Source: Sapria himalayana
Lineage: Eukaryota; Streptophyta; Magnoliopsida; Malpighiales; Rafflesiaceae
Assembly (NCBI GenBank): GCA_029783825.1
Contig: JAREIK010002975.1
Coordinates: forward strand, 51,417 to 115,416
DNA: 64,000 nt
Direction: 5' to 3'
In this document: piece by piece, positions 26,256 through 39,350 of the stretch
How the letters are laid out: every line of letters begins with the position of its first letter
Position numbering within the stretch: position 1 is the stretch's first letter
Made by a program: the position numbers and the translations under genes
The notes under the pieces: model-generated
Told to the model about the DNA's origin: nothing
What the model saw: the letters and a program-made list of their open reading frames with translations, nothing else
The model's database searches: none

Positions 26256-27185
26256 ATAAGTAGGTATACATAAAAGTATACAAATTTATAGAAAAATATA
26301 TATTTGCATATATGAATAGATAGTTACAAATATAGTTATATTTAATTATATAGAGTGTTATATAGTTATACAAATATTTATATATATTTATACACAGAGT
26401 TAAACATAATGTTGTATGCTGTTATACATGTAATTATAAATATAGTTACATTTGGTTATACATATAGTTATGTGTATAGTTATACATATATTTATACTTG
26501 TAGGTATATATATTTTTTCTTATAATTTTATATAATTATACATATAGTTATGTATAGGTATAGATATAATAAAATACATTTTTTTATACTAACATATACA
26601 AATGTATATTAAATATAAGTTGTAAATTATATATTTAAATTAAGTTATGCATAAAGCTTTTATAGTTATACATATAATAAGATATAATTATTTATAGTTA
26701 TATGTTATTATACATATAGTTTATATAGCTATAAATATTTTTATATAGTTATACATAAATATATAAAGTTATAAATAAATATATAAATTTACATATATGT
26801 ATACATAGTTACAAATATTGTTGTATTTAATTATTTAGTGTTATATATTTATACAAATATTTATATATAGTTATACACATATAGTTAAAAATACTGTTAT
26901 ATGTTGTTACACATGTACTTATACATATAGTTATATGTGGTTATACATATAGTTACACATATAGTTATACTTATATTTATACATGTAGTTATATATATTT
27001 TTTCATATAATTTTCTATATGTATACATATAGTTATCTATAAGTATATATATGGTAAAATATATTTTTATATAGTAATATATAAAAATGTATAATAAATA
27101 TATGTTGTTAATTATATATTTTAATTCTAGTTATGTATAATATTTTATAGTTATACATATAGTCAAAGATAATTATTTATAGTTA
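26255..27185 (-). repeat. TATAACTATA-type degenerate array (E1, left part)
   Basis: This is the reverse complement of the arrays at 12170-12710 and 50490-51480 (tatagttatacatatagttatat style). It is interrupted by the ARF retrocopy at about 27190-28010 and resumes after it. Confidence 0.8.
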
Positions 27186-27445
27186 TATATTCTTATACCT
27201 TTGGGATCCAAGGCAAAAAGACACAAAACAGAAAACAAACAAGCTCGACTTACAATAGATCAGTGCAAAGTGAATGAGGTCTTGTATTTTAGGCATGTAA
27301 TATATAAATATAAATATAAATATAATTTGAATTTCCCTATAACTAGATGATGTCATCCACATAACAGAACAAAACTCAGACAAAGTAGGCAAAGATTAGA
27401 TCCACATCCAGATATGTCAACAAAGTTTGTCTCATCCTGCTAAAA

Positions 27446-28003
27446 TTATTTATGACTTGCTGGCAATTTAAGTGGAAAGCCAATCAAGACCCTCGTAGAG
27501 GCCATCGCCAGAGGTAGCACATGTGCGGCTGTGCCCTGAATGTACCAATGGCATTGGCGAAGAGTGTGAAGTCCTAGCTTGTCAGTAATTTCTGTTGAAT
27601 TCATAGCATTAAGAAGATCTTGCTTATTGGCAAACACCAGCAAAACTGCATCTCGAAACATTTCCTCATTTAACAACCTATGCAACTTATCTCTAGCTTC
27701 AATAACACAATTTCTAATATTGTTGTCCACCACAAATATGAGAAATTTGGTATTTTGTAAGTAATTGCTACAGAAAGGGTGAATCTTGTCTTGACCACCA
27801 ACATCCCACACAGTGAAAAAGATGTTTTTGTATTCAATAGTCTCTATATTGAAGACAATAGTATAAATTATGGTGACAATTTCACCAAGCTTCAACTTAT
27901 ACAGAATAGTTGTCTTACCGCTAGCATCAAGACCTAGCATCAAAATCCACATCTCCTCGTTGGCAAATAGCCTACTAAATAGCTTTGTGAACGTCAACCC
28001 CAT
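27446..28003 (-). pseudogene. ARF1: ARF1-class small GTPase, intronless pseudogene
   Basis: ARF1-class GTPases recruit COPI and other coats to Golgi membranes through a myristoylated N-terminus. The start chosen is the Met at 28003 ([13 protein letters not shown], with Gly2 for myristoylation). The P-loop GLDASGKT is at residues 24-31, Thr48 is kept, WDVGGQDK at 66-73 includes Gln71, and NKQD is at 126-129, all at ARF1 positions. The reading is intronless, whereas plant ARF genes have introns, so it looks like a processed copy. Defects: switch I is damaged (Pro47 to Tyr, Gly50 to Val), there are several replacements at 75-87, and an insertion of about 8 bases near 27520-27535 shifts the frame before the TCAT guanine-binding motif. 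The old frame then has a stop (27468-27470) shortly before its ancestral stop at 27450-27452. No poly-A tract was found. About 27190-27445 may be 3' UTR. A 12-codon N-terminal extension is array sequence. Confidence 0.88.
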
Positions 28004-28014
28004 TTTTTTCACTA

Positions 28015-28525
28015 AATATATACATAAATATTTATACAAGTAGTTAAAAGTAGTTATACATAAATATATACAAAGTTATAAAAAAATATATAGATTTAAT
28101 TATATGAATACAAACATGTATACATAGATACAAATATAGTTATATTTAATTATATAGAGTATTACATGGTTATACAAATATTTATATATAGTAATACATA
28201 TATAGTTATAAATATGTATGTAGTTAAAGATATAGTTATATATAACATTTTTATAGCTATACATTTAGTAAAATACAATTATATATAGTTATATATTATA
28301 ATACATATGATATAATTTCTTAAAAATATAGTTATATTGAATTACACATATAGTTATATAATATTATAAAATTAAAAAATTAGTTATATATAATTATTAA
28401 TATAGTTATTAATATAGTTATAAAAATAGTTTACATAGTTCCAAATATAGATAAATATAATTATGAATAGTTTTAAATAGTTATACAAATATTTATAAAT
28501 AGTTATCATATACTATGATAACAAC
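28015..28525 (-). repeat. TATAACTATA-type degenerate array (E1, right part)
   Basis: The array continues after the ARF insert with the same unit and orientation as 26255-27185. Related strings on both sides of the insert (cataaatatataaagttataaa near 26753 and cataaatatatacaaagttataaa near 28058) fit an insertion into a pre-existing array. Confidence 0.75.
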
Positions 28526-28529
28526 ACGC

Positions 28530-28965
28530 TCTCAAATGCCCAATTGAATTACACCACTACAGAGAAAGAACATGTATAAACAATATTTCTTTTGACAAGT
28601 TAATATCATATTTAGTGGGAACCAAAGTCATAGTATATACTAAATATTCTATAATCAAATATCTCATAGAAAAGAAAGATGTTAGGCCAAGATTGATTTG
28701 ATAAATTTTACTATTACAATAGTTTGAACTAGATATATTAGATAAGAAATGGACATATAATCAAAATTAAAAATAGCTTATAAAGACTAGAAAAAGAAGA
28801 TAGAAGATTTGATGAAGAAGATATTAGATAGATTTTTTTATTTGAACAAATTATAATATTGAATAAAAATATAACTCCATGGTATGTAGTATTGAATGAA
28901 CCTTATCATTGCAAGTAGTACTCTGATCAAATTTTGAGGCAATGTGTTATGGATGGGAGATTAGT
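28530..28965 (+). pseudogene. Ty3/gypsy pol fragment (RNase H to integrase zinc-finger region)
   Basis: Read with frame changes, this contains NYTTTEKEH, then [52 protein letters not shown] and later NEPYHCK.YSDQILRQCV. These match, in order, the RNase H and following segment of plant Ty3/gypsy polyproteins (typical strings TTEKELLAVVFA, VYTDH, KPRLIRWVLLLQEF, and DEPYLFK..DQIIRRCV). RNase H Asp residues are changed (VYTDH to VYTKY), and there are several stops and small indels. It is a decayed fragment without visible LTRs. Confidence 0.8.
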
Positions 28966-29079
28966 AGTATCTTGCAATAATGTCACTTTTTGCTCCAACT
29001 CTCACGAATTTGTGGAATATGTTAATATTTATGTGCTCAAGTATTATTCTTCTCAAAATTAATGTTGATATTTACATAT

Positions 29080-29455
29080 ATATGCATTAATATATATGTG
29101 CATATACACTGCCCTACACACACACATTTATCCATCCATATACATTACTATTCATTATATATCATCATGCATATTTTTGTACTTTTGTATATATTCACAC
29201 ATGTATCTACATTTTCAAAGTAGTGTGTATATACTTGTATGCATGCATATACTACTGTACACCCACACAAACACACACATATACCTATATACATAATGTA
29301 TTTTTAATGCTACACATGAAACTATTATGTGTGTGTGCGTGTGTGTGTGTAAATATAATAAAAATTTTTTGATTTTGAAAATTTAATTAAAATAAAATAT
29401 TATATTTTGTACACAATGTATAAAATATTGTAAATTTTTATATTAAAAACCAATA

Positions 29456-29491
<36 letters not shown>

Positions 29492-29515
29492 CGTGTGTGT
29501 GTGTGTGAAGCATAT
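29080..29515. repeat. CA/GT and GTAC-type low-complexity stretch
   Basis: This holds tatatgtgcatatacac-type units and (CA)n runs up to about 29300, then (GT)n at 29327-29350 and 29459-29510. The plus-strand frame 29096-29296 is a translation of this repeat. Confidence 0.7.
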
Positions 29516-29519
29516 TAAT

Positions 29520-30895
29520 GTGTAAAATGAAATTATGGATTAAATATATGAGCTTCTATTTTATTCAAATAGTTGTTTTTTTAATATTTATATTAAAATA
29601 ACTATCATTATACTATTATAAATAAAAGAAGTTGGCATATTTGTAAAGTATTTTATTTTTACAATCATGTTAAGATTGAAAATATAGTTCATAAATAGAT
29701 AATATTGTTTTTTATTTATATAATTTTTTTATTAAAATATTAATGTATATGATAAATTTTTACCTATTATTTATTGTTATTAAAAAATTTTTAGAAACTT
29801 TAAAATTCAAACAAATATAATGTAGTGCATATAAATAAATGTTTTTAATGTTTCATAAAAAATCAATTATTTTTTTAATTATGTTCAAACAAAACAGATT
29901 ACCATATAAATATATTAGTAAATTTTTTTTACAATTAATTATTTTTTTTAATTTTATTTAAAATATATAAATGACCATATAAATATATGAATTTGTTTTT
30001 TTTAATAATTATTTTTAAAATTTTTTTTTCAAATTGAATGCATGACAATGTATTTTTTGTAATTAATTGATGCATTTCAAACATTGTTTATTTATAATAA
30101 ATATAACATATTACATATTATAAGGTGCAATTTTAATTTTGTAAATAAATTTTATTTTTAAAGTTTTATCTTTGTAAAATGAAACTACATCACATATATA
30201 TTTTAAAATTTTTTTATAATATTTATTTCACAGACATACTGTTATTTGTTTTGAAATTTACAACAAAAATTTTAACAAATGTACAATTTATTAGAAATCA
30301 AATTTAGTTAAATGATATTAAGTGAAACAAAATTATAAACCCTTAACATATTAAAGCTTAATTATTAATGCAAACTTATAAAAATACAATAAAAATACAT
30401 TTAAGGTTGAAAAAATTAATTTTAAGTACCTAAGATATTTGGGAAAATGATAAAGATTTATACAATATCCAAAGAAATATGTATGAATGAGATGAATGAT
30501 ATGAATGGATATTAAGTTTATGAAGCATGTAGTTATACATGTTGTAGATGTAGTTATATATAATGGACACAAATAAAAATTTAATGTTACTCATAACGAC
30601 CTAACCTGATCTAGAATCTTATTTGGGTATGATTTCCACCTCACATTGGTTTCACTAATCCATTCTTAGGTTTAATTTGTTGGGATAATGATAGAAAGCT
30701 GTGTTCAGATGTTTGAGGATCTAGAAAATGTCTAGTTCTTATTAAATTTATCATTTCTAATAATTTTAAAATATGAGTGTGTGCTCTTGCTTTTCAGGCA
30801 TGCTTTGCATGTTCTTCTTATTAAAGTGGAAAACAATCATCTTGTTTCACATTTTTTTCTTTAAATAAAACAATAATTAAAAGAAGGATTCTGCT
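29520..30895. other. AT-rich sequence with no recognisable gene
   Basis: Long A/T-rich DNA. From about 30590 to 30895 the composition is more balanced, with a pyrimidine tract ending ttttcag near 30798, compatible with intron sequence of the fragment that follows. No protein was recognised. The short minus-strand frame at 30351-30572 has no supporting feature. Confidence 0.5.
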
Positions 30896-30900
30896 GGTAG

Positions 30901-31105
30901 AAGCTGATGATCACTCCAATTGGGGCTCCTTCATTTTTCGAAGCCTTCATGTTCAATACGATGGTTCATGTTCATGCCGAGGTGGATCATTTTCATTCTT
31001 CCGTAATAAATTATCAAGGTCGAGACTTGAAGTGGGTCATTATTTTTTATTTATGTTTTTTTATCTTAGGAAGGTGTGATACAGAAATATGGCTATGATT
31101 TCTTC
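30901..31105 (+). pseudogene. Possible enolase exon fragment
   Basis: A frame from 30904 reads LMITPIGAPSFFEAF, close to the enolase signature region FMIMPVGATSFSEAF. After a short unmatched insert it reads EVDHFHSSVINYQGRD, comparable with EVYHTLKGIIKTKYGQD. A possible intron (gtgggtc to tatcttag) is followed by GVIQKYGYDFF, which again resembles that region, so the two readings compete. If right, it is a captured internal piece of the glycolytic enzyme that interconverts 2-phosphoglycerate and phosphoenolpyruvate. The match is short and contains an insertion. The end overlaps the M1 homology starting near 31105. Treat as tentative. Confidence 0.35.
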
Positions 31106-31260
31106 ACTGGTGACGAGAGGAGCTAGGGGAGAGAAAAGAATGTCTATTTCATAAATAAATTATACTTTATGCGATATTGTTAGATGTATTGATGAAGATA
31201 TAATAAAATTTTGTTATGTTTTTGTTTTAACAATGTAATATATAGTATCGAAAAAATTTA
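31105..31260 (+). repeat. Module M1, distal fragment (E1 right side)
   Basis: The sequence gaggagctaggggagagaaaag, then aaattatactttatgcgatat and tattgatgaagatataataaaattttgttatg matches 63150-63260, 46745-46860 and 14780-14850. Confidence 0.75.
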
Positions 31261-31399
31261 TTAATTGTTTTTATATTTTGTTAATTATAAATTATAGATT
31301 ATAGTTTATGTTTATATTTAATTTAATATAAAAACTTAAAAATATGTAATCAATTTTTTTGTAAACAAATAAAATAGTAAAAATAATTTTGGAATGAAA

Positions 31400-31675
31400 A
31401 TTGCTAGGGAATTTTCACTTGCTAGTTTAGCTAGGGACTTTTCCATAAATCTAAAATATGATCATAATTAGCAAGGGAAAAAATAAATTTAGCTAGGGAA
31501 TTTTACGTCGTTAAACATTTTTTGATACGAAATTTTTCGAACATTAATTTATTGCGATGAGCACATTAATTTTGGAAACCCTTGGTCATTAATCCATCAT
31601 TATTATATTTTAGCAACAGCAAAATTCTATTTAGCTAGCTAATATTTCCAAGTTATTTGAGATTTTATTGTAGTA
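31400..31675 (+). mobile_element. Right terminal and subterminal region of E1
   Basis: The motifs tgctagggaatttt, ttagctaggga and gctaattatg are dense here, then gcgatgagcacattaattttgg and taatccatcattattatattttagcaac lead to the terminal TTGTAGTA at 31675. The order and sequence parallel 63450-64000, and the mirror image parallels 19494-19620. Confidence 0.75.
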
Positions 31676-33742
31676 ATATATATTTGACTATCTACATAAT
31701 AGTATATCTATCAATCTATTAATCTAACTATTTGTCTGTCTTTCTAATTGCCTATATATCTACATATCTATATATCTATCTAAAAATCTATTTTTCTATG
31801 TGTCTATCTACCAATCTATCTTTTTTTCCATCTATCTATCAATCTATGTATCTATCTGTTTGTCTATATGTCAATCAATCTATCTATTTATCTATTTGTC
31901 TTTTTGTCTGAATCTCTAATTACCTAATTTTATATCTTTTTAATTGTCAAGCTATATATCATTCTATCTGTATATCATTTTAACAATCTAATTTTGTTTC
32001 AATTCATCAGTTTATTAGTCAATATATATATCTTTCTATCTATCTGTCTATCTTTCTACCTATCTATCTTTCTACCCATTTCTCTATCTATTTGCATATA
32101 TATATCTATATGTCTATTTGTCTATATATCTATTTTACTAACTATCTAACTATTTAACAATCAATCGAACAATCAATCTAACAGTGTAACTATTTATCTA
32201 TCATTATATCTATCTTCTTATCTATCTATCTATCTATCCATCTGTCTGTCTGTCTGTCTATCTTTCTAGCTATCTATCTATATATCTATACATCTATATT
32301 TTTGGTTATCGATCGGTCTATCTATCTATCTATCCATATATATTACTATTTGTCTATATGAATATCTGCCTTTATATCCATCTCCCTATCTACCTATTTT
32401 TTTTATCTGACTAACTTTATTTTTTTCTACATCTATCTATCTACCTTTCTATCTATCTCTTTCTCTTTCTCTTTCTATAAGTCTATTTGTCTATCTATGT
32501 ATTTTACTATTTTTTTATCTATATGTCTATAATTATATTTGTCTATCTATCTATGTATCGATTAGCCAATCTATATAACTATCTATCTATTTGTCTATAT
32601 ATCTATTTGTATAACTACCTAACTCTTTAACTTATCAATCAAACTATTAGTATATTAGTCTATCTATTTGACATTCTATCAATCTTTCTTTCTATCTTTC
32701 TATCTAACTATCTATCTGTCAATATGTCTATCTAGATATCTATCAATTTGTCTATCAGACTATCTATCTATCTATCTTTCTACCTATCTAGTTATTGGCC
32801 TAATTATTTATCTTTCTATCTTTCTATATATCTATTTGTGTATCTATCTATCTACCATTTTATCTGACTTTTTTTCAGGCAATTTGTCTATCTATGTATC
32901 TATCTATATGTCTATCTATCTATCTGTTTAACTATCTATCTATCTATCTAACAATCTTTCAATCTATCTATCAGATTATATGTCTATATATATATGTGTG
33001 TGTGTGTGTCAAACTATTTATATTTTTATCTCCTTATCCTCCAATCTACTTTTTTGTCTATATATATATGTTTATTTATAATTCTGTAAATCTATCTGTC
33101 AATTTGGTTAAAAATCATTCAATCAATCTATATATATGTTAATTTGTCTAACTATCTAATTATATATCTATTTGTCTATCTATCTATCTATTTATCTTTT
33201 TATCTATCTATATATCTATTTAACTATATATATGTCTATCTATCATTCTATCTGTCTATCAATAAATTTTTTTATTTGTCTATCTATCTATTTGACAATA
33301 TGTTTATATGTCTATCTATTTATTAGTTTATTTATCTATATATCTATCTACCTATCTACCCATCTATCTCTCTACCTATCTCTATATCTATTTGTGTATT
33401 TATCTATGTGTCTATCTCTCTAATATTCCATATATCTATTTTCCTAACTATCTGACTATTTAACTATCAATACAACTATTAGTCTATCAGTAAATCTATG
33501 TATATATTTATCTATCTATATATTTATCTTATATCAATCAATCCATCTATCTGTCTATCGATCTATCTATTTATCTATCTATCTATCTATCTGTCTATTG
33601 ATCTATCTATCTATTTATCTAACTATTGTCTAATTGTAAATCTGCATTTCTGCTAATATACCTATCTACATATTTGTTGATCAGTCTATCTATCTATCTA
33701 TCTATATCATTATCATTTTATCAGTCTATTTTTAAATCTATG

Positions 33743-33775
<33 letters not shown>

Positions 33776-35697
33776 GTCTATCATTATATTTGTCGATCTA
33801 TGTATCAATTTATCTATCTATTCTCCAATCTTTATATCTATTTATCTATCTTTCTATCTAATTATCTATATATCTATTTGTCAAACTATCTATCTATCTA
33901 ACTCTATAACTATCAATCAAACTATCAGTCTACCTATCTATCTGTTTATCATTCTCTCTATCTATCTATTTATCTAACTATCTATCAGTTTATCTATCTA
34001 ACTAACTAACAAACTATCTATCTATCTATCTTTGTATCCATCTTTTTATTAGGATATTTGTCTATCTATTTAACTATCTATAAATCTATCTTTCTATCTA
34101 TCTATATATTTATTTATCTATTTTTATGTCTATCTAACTAACTAACTATCTATCTATCTGTCTATCTATCTATCTACCTTTGTCTCTATTTGTCAATTTA
34201 GATATCTATCTTACTTCCAATATATATTTATATTTATCAATCAATCAATCTATTTATTTGTCTATCTTATTATCTATCAATCAATCAATCTATCTATTTA
34301 TTTATATATATATATATCTGTGTATCAATCCATCTATCTATTTGTCTATTTGTCTAGCTGTCTATCTTTCTATTTATCATTCAGATGATTTATCTATCTA
34401 ACTAACTATCTATCCATATATCAAACAGCCTATTTTTACATCTATCTATCTGACTATATGTAATATATATATATATATATATGTTAAACTTTCTATATTT
34501 TTATCTGCTTATCATCATATCAGCTTTTTTGTCTATCTATCTATATGTTTTACTATCAATTTGAATATTGATTTAACTATGTATTTGTTTAATAGTCTAT
34601 CTATCTATCTATCTATCTTTCTATCTTTCTATTTTGCTATCTATTTGTTAATATGTCTAACTATCTAATTATATATCTATTTTTCGATCAATCTATCCAT
34701 CTATCTATCTATTTATCTATCAATCTATCAATCTATCAATCAACTATCTGTCTATTTGTCTTTCTATCAAACTATCAATCTGCCTTTCTAATAATCTACC
34801 AATCTATCTATCTATAATTTTGTCTATCTATCTATCTATTTGTCTATATGTCTATCTATTATTCTATCTATATGTCAATCTTTCTATCTATCTATCTGGC
34901 TACCTATCTATATGGCTATTTTATATCTATTTAGTTATCTATCTACATATCTATCTAACTATCTATATATCAATTTGACTATTTGTTTATTTTTTTATCT
35001 ATCAATCGATATGTGTATCTATATATCTTTCTATTTCTCTCTCTATGTATTTATATATCTATCTCTCTGTCTATCTATCTATCTGTCTGTCTATTTGTCT
35101 ATCTGTATGTCTATCTATCTATGTGTCTATGTATATAACAGTCTATCTATCTATCTATATAAGTTTCTATCTATCTGTCTATCTATCTATCTATCTCTAT
35201 ATCAATCTATCTATCTATTTGTCTATCTCTATATTTGTTTATCCATCTATCTATCTATATGTATATTTGTGTATCTGTGTATCTATCTATCTATCTATCT
35301 ATCTATCAGTCTATTTATCTATTTGTCTAAGTATCTATCTAACTATCTATGTATCTATCTATATATCTATATGATTATCTATTTATCTATCTAACTTTCA
35401 ATTTGTATATCTTTCTATCTATTAAACTATATTCCTTTTTATCTATATATATGACTATTTCTCTATTAGTTTTTCTATCTATCTCTCTATCTCACTATCT
35501 TTCTATTTGTCTATTTGTATATCTTACTATCTTTTGATATATCTATCTATCTATTTATCTATATATATATATATATCTGTTTATAAGTCTTTCTATTTAT
35601 TTATGTATTTGACTATATGTATAACTAAATATATGAGTATCTATTAATTTATCTTTCTATTTATCTGTGTATCAATATATCTGTCTATCAATCTTTC

Positions 35698-35732
<35 letters not shown>

Positions 35733-36179
35733 TTCTATGTGTTTTTCTATCATTCTTTCTATTTGTATAATGTCTATCTATCTGTCTAACTATTTATATA
35801 TCTATCTATATATCTATCTATATATCTATCTAGATATCTATTTAATTGTCTAACTATGTATCTCTCTAAATAACTATTTGTCTATCCCTCTAGCTATCTA
35901 TATTTTATCTCTCTATCATTTTATATGTTTATCTATTTATCTATCTATCAATATATCTCTCTTTATGTATATTTGTTTATTAATATATCTACCTATTGGT
36001 TTATCTATCAATCTGTATATCAATCTATCTATCCATTTATCTGGATAAATGACAATATGTGTATCTATACATCTATTTATCTATTTATATTATTGTTTAT
36101 CTATCTATCTTACAATTTTTTTGGCTATGTATCTGTATATATGGCTATTTAATTATCTGTCTGTCTATCTCGCTTGTGC

Positions 36180-36310
36180 CTATCTATCTGTCTATGTCTT
36201 TGTGTCTGTGTCTAGGTGTCTATGTATCTATGTATCTATGTCTCTATGTCTCTAAATGTATATGTGTCTATGCATCTATGTGTCTATGTGTATATGTGTA
36301 TATATGTCTA
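36180..36310 (+). repeat. TCTATGTG/TCTATGTA subfamily inside GATA block 3
   Basis: For about 130 bases the four-base unit is replaced by an eight-base pattern alternating tcta with tgtg, tgta or tgca. It is bordered by ordinary TCTA repeat. Confidence 0.7.
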
Positions 36311-39300
36311 TTTTTTATGGATAGGTGTTTATCTGTCTATGTATATATCTACCTATGTATATATCTATCTGTCTATCAATCTTTCTACATATATATTTAT
36401 CTATCAATCTATCAGCCTATCTATTTTTTGTGGCGCTATATATCTATATATATTTCTATTTATCTTTCTATCTATTTGCCTACTTGAATATGAATTTATT
36501 TTTCATTCTATATATTTTTCAGCCTGTCTATATAATTAGCATAGTATCTATCTATATGTCTGTCTATCTATCTATCTATCAATTTGTCAATCTATCTTTA
36601 TATCTATCGATCTATATGTATTTCTTTCTATCACACTATTCATCATTTAGAATATTAGTCTATCTATCTATTTATATAATTATCTAAATATCTATATCTC
36701 TAACTGTCTATCTGTCTATCTATTTATCTAACTATCTTTCTATTTGTCTATCTATCTCAAAGTATATTTCTCTATTAATCTTTTAGTATATAATACTATT
36801 AGTATATGTGTCTATCTATTTATCTATCTATCTTTTGGTCAATCAATCTATCTATCTAATAGTCTACTTGTCTATCTATCTACCTATTTATCTATCTATT
36901 TATCTTTCAATCTATCTATCTTTCTATCTATCATATGTCTTTTTGTCTTTCTAACTATCTATCATTCTATCTATCTATGCATATATGTATCTATCTATCT
37001 ATCAATATATATGTTTATCTGTCAATCAATCAATCATTCAATCAATTAATCAATTTAACTATCTATATTTCTATATATCTATCAATTTGTGAATCTATCT
37101 ATATGTCTCTATCTATCCATTTATCTGTGCATTTATTGATTTGACTTTCTATCTATCTATGTGTCTATCTAACTTTTTGTTTTTCTATCAATGTATTTAT
37201 TTGTTTATCTTTCTATCTATATATTTATTATTAATCATATGTATCTATTTATATATTTATCTATTTTTCTATATTTCTATCCATCCATATATCTTTCTAT
37301 CTTTCTTTAATATCTTTTTTTATATTTTTATATCTATTTATCTATGAATCTATATATCTGTCTATCTGTCTATCTATCTGTCTATCAAACTATCTATCTA
37401 TCTATTTGTCAATATATCTATTTTTTAATTGTTTAATTATCTATATTTCCATCAATCTATCTATCTATCTATCTGTATATATGTCGATGAGTCTTTCTGT
37501 CAATCAATCAATTTATCTATCTATCTATTTGTCTATCTGTCTATTTGTATATCTATCGTTTTGTATATCTATCTATCTAACTATCTATTTATTTTTTTGT
37601 CTATCTATCTATATATATTGATCAATATATCTATGTATATATATGTGTGTGTGTGAGTCTGTGTCTATCTATCTATCTATTTATTTTTTTAACTATCTAT
37701 ATGTCTATCTTTCTATATGTCTACTTGTCATTATATCTATTTGTCTATCTAGCATCTCTCTATCTATCTATCTCTTAATATACCTATTTATATATTTATC
37801 TGTCTCACTCTATCTTTCTATCTAACTATTTTATCTTTCGATCTATCTATATATATGTCTATTTGTTAATCTATTTATTTTTCTATTTGTATATATATCT
37901 ATTTATTTGAATTTCTTTATTTCTATCTTTTATCTATATATCTGTCTGTCTAAATCTCTATTTATCTATCAATATTTGTGACTATTTATATTTTTTCTTT
38001 TTTGTCGATACATATATCTATATAACTATCTATTTGTCTATCAGTAAATCGTTTTATCTTTATATCTATCTGTCTGTTTAATAGACTATCTATTTATCTA
38101 TCTAATTTTTTATTTATCTAAATGTCTGTCTATTTGTTTATCTATCTATCTTTCTATATATATATATATATATATGTCTATTTGTCTATTTGTATATCTG
38201 TATATATATATATATATATATATCTATATCTATCTTTTTGCCTATAAATCTATCAGTCTTTCATTTATTCTACCTATATATATATATATATATCTATTTG
38301 TCTATCTAATTATCTATTTGTAATATATCTATCTATTTATCTATTTAACTTTCAAATTATCTATCATTCTATTAGTTTATCAGTCTATCAGTTTATAAGA
38401 CTTCTTGTCTATTTATCTATCTATCTTTCTATTTTTCTATCTATCTATCTATTTGTCTATCTATTTATCTATCTATTTGTCTATCTATCTGTCTATCTAT
38501 CTATTTATCTACATATCTTTCTATCTATTTATCTGTATATCTGACTATTTTTCCAACAAACTTTCTGACTATTTGTCGATCATTCTATATATCTATCTAT
38601 CTATTTTCTATATGTCTATTTGTCTATCTATCTATTTATTTATCTATCTATTTATCTATGTGTCTAACTAACAATCTATCTATCTATCTAGCTATCTATC
38701 TATCTGTCTAAATATCTAACTATATATTTTTTATTAGTCTAATAGTCTATCTATGTATCTGACTATTTATATATATGTTTATGTGTATATCTATATTATT
38801 GTCTATATATCTATTTGTGTATCTGTTTATCTATCTTTATATCTATCTATCTATCTTTCAATCTATATATCTATCTACTTGTCTATCGATTTATATAATT
38901 GTCTATATGTCAATCTCTCTATCTCTCTATCTGCCTTTAAGTTTATCAGTCAATAGTTCTATGTGTCTATATATCTATATATCTATCTAACTAATTATCT
39001 ATATGTTAATCTATCTATATATCTATCTATCTATCAAACTATCTATCTATAATTCAGTCGATTTGTCTATCTATCAATCTGTCAATATGTTTATCTATAT
39101 GGATCTATCAACTTATCTATCTATCTATTTGTCTATATATCTATATGTCTATCTATCAACCTATATAACTATCCAACTATTTTTCATTCTATCAATCTTT
39201 CTACCTATCTAACTCACTTTCTATCTATTAGTTTATTAGTCAATCTGTTTATATATATAAATATCATATTGTCAATCTTTATATGTATCAATTTGTATAT

Positions 39301-39319
39301 CTATCAATCAATCTATCTG

Positions 39320-39350
<31 letters not shown>

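Larger units (their letters stand above)
19494..31675 (+). mobile_element. CACTA-type element E1, both ends present, no transposase seen
   Basis: The left end is CACTACAAAAAAGCCC at 19494, directly after GATA repeat. The right end is TTATTGTAGTA, ending at 31675 and directly before GATA repeat. The reverse complement of the right end (TACTACAATAAAATCTC) matches the left with mismatches, and both ends then share ctaaaatataataatgatgg within about 100 bases. The terminal CACTA is decayed to TACTA on the right. The three bases flanking the ends (tct and ata) do not form the 3-bp target duplication typical of the superfamily, so the ends may come from different insertions or have mutated. The 12.2 kb interior holds modules M2 and M1 reversed, an ARF retrocopy, a gypsy fragment and a possible enolase fragment. 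No frame resembling a CACTA transposase (TNP2 type) was recognised. Confidence 0.65.

Noticed and set aside
27579..27764. 61-codon plus-strand frame
   Set aside because: Antisense of the ARF pseudogene.
28553..28570. CACTACAGAGAAAG as a further CACTA transposon terminus
   Set aside because: It lies inside the gypsy RNase H coding string (YTTTEKE) and lacks subterminal repeats.
30351..30572. 73-codon minus-strand frame
   Set aside because: No recognisable motif, in AT-rich DNA, no homologous copy in the window.
19491..31678. Target-site duplication around E1
   Set aside because: The flanking triplets are tct and ata, so no duplication can be claimed.
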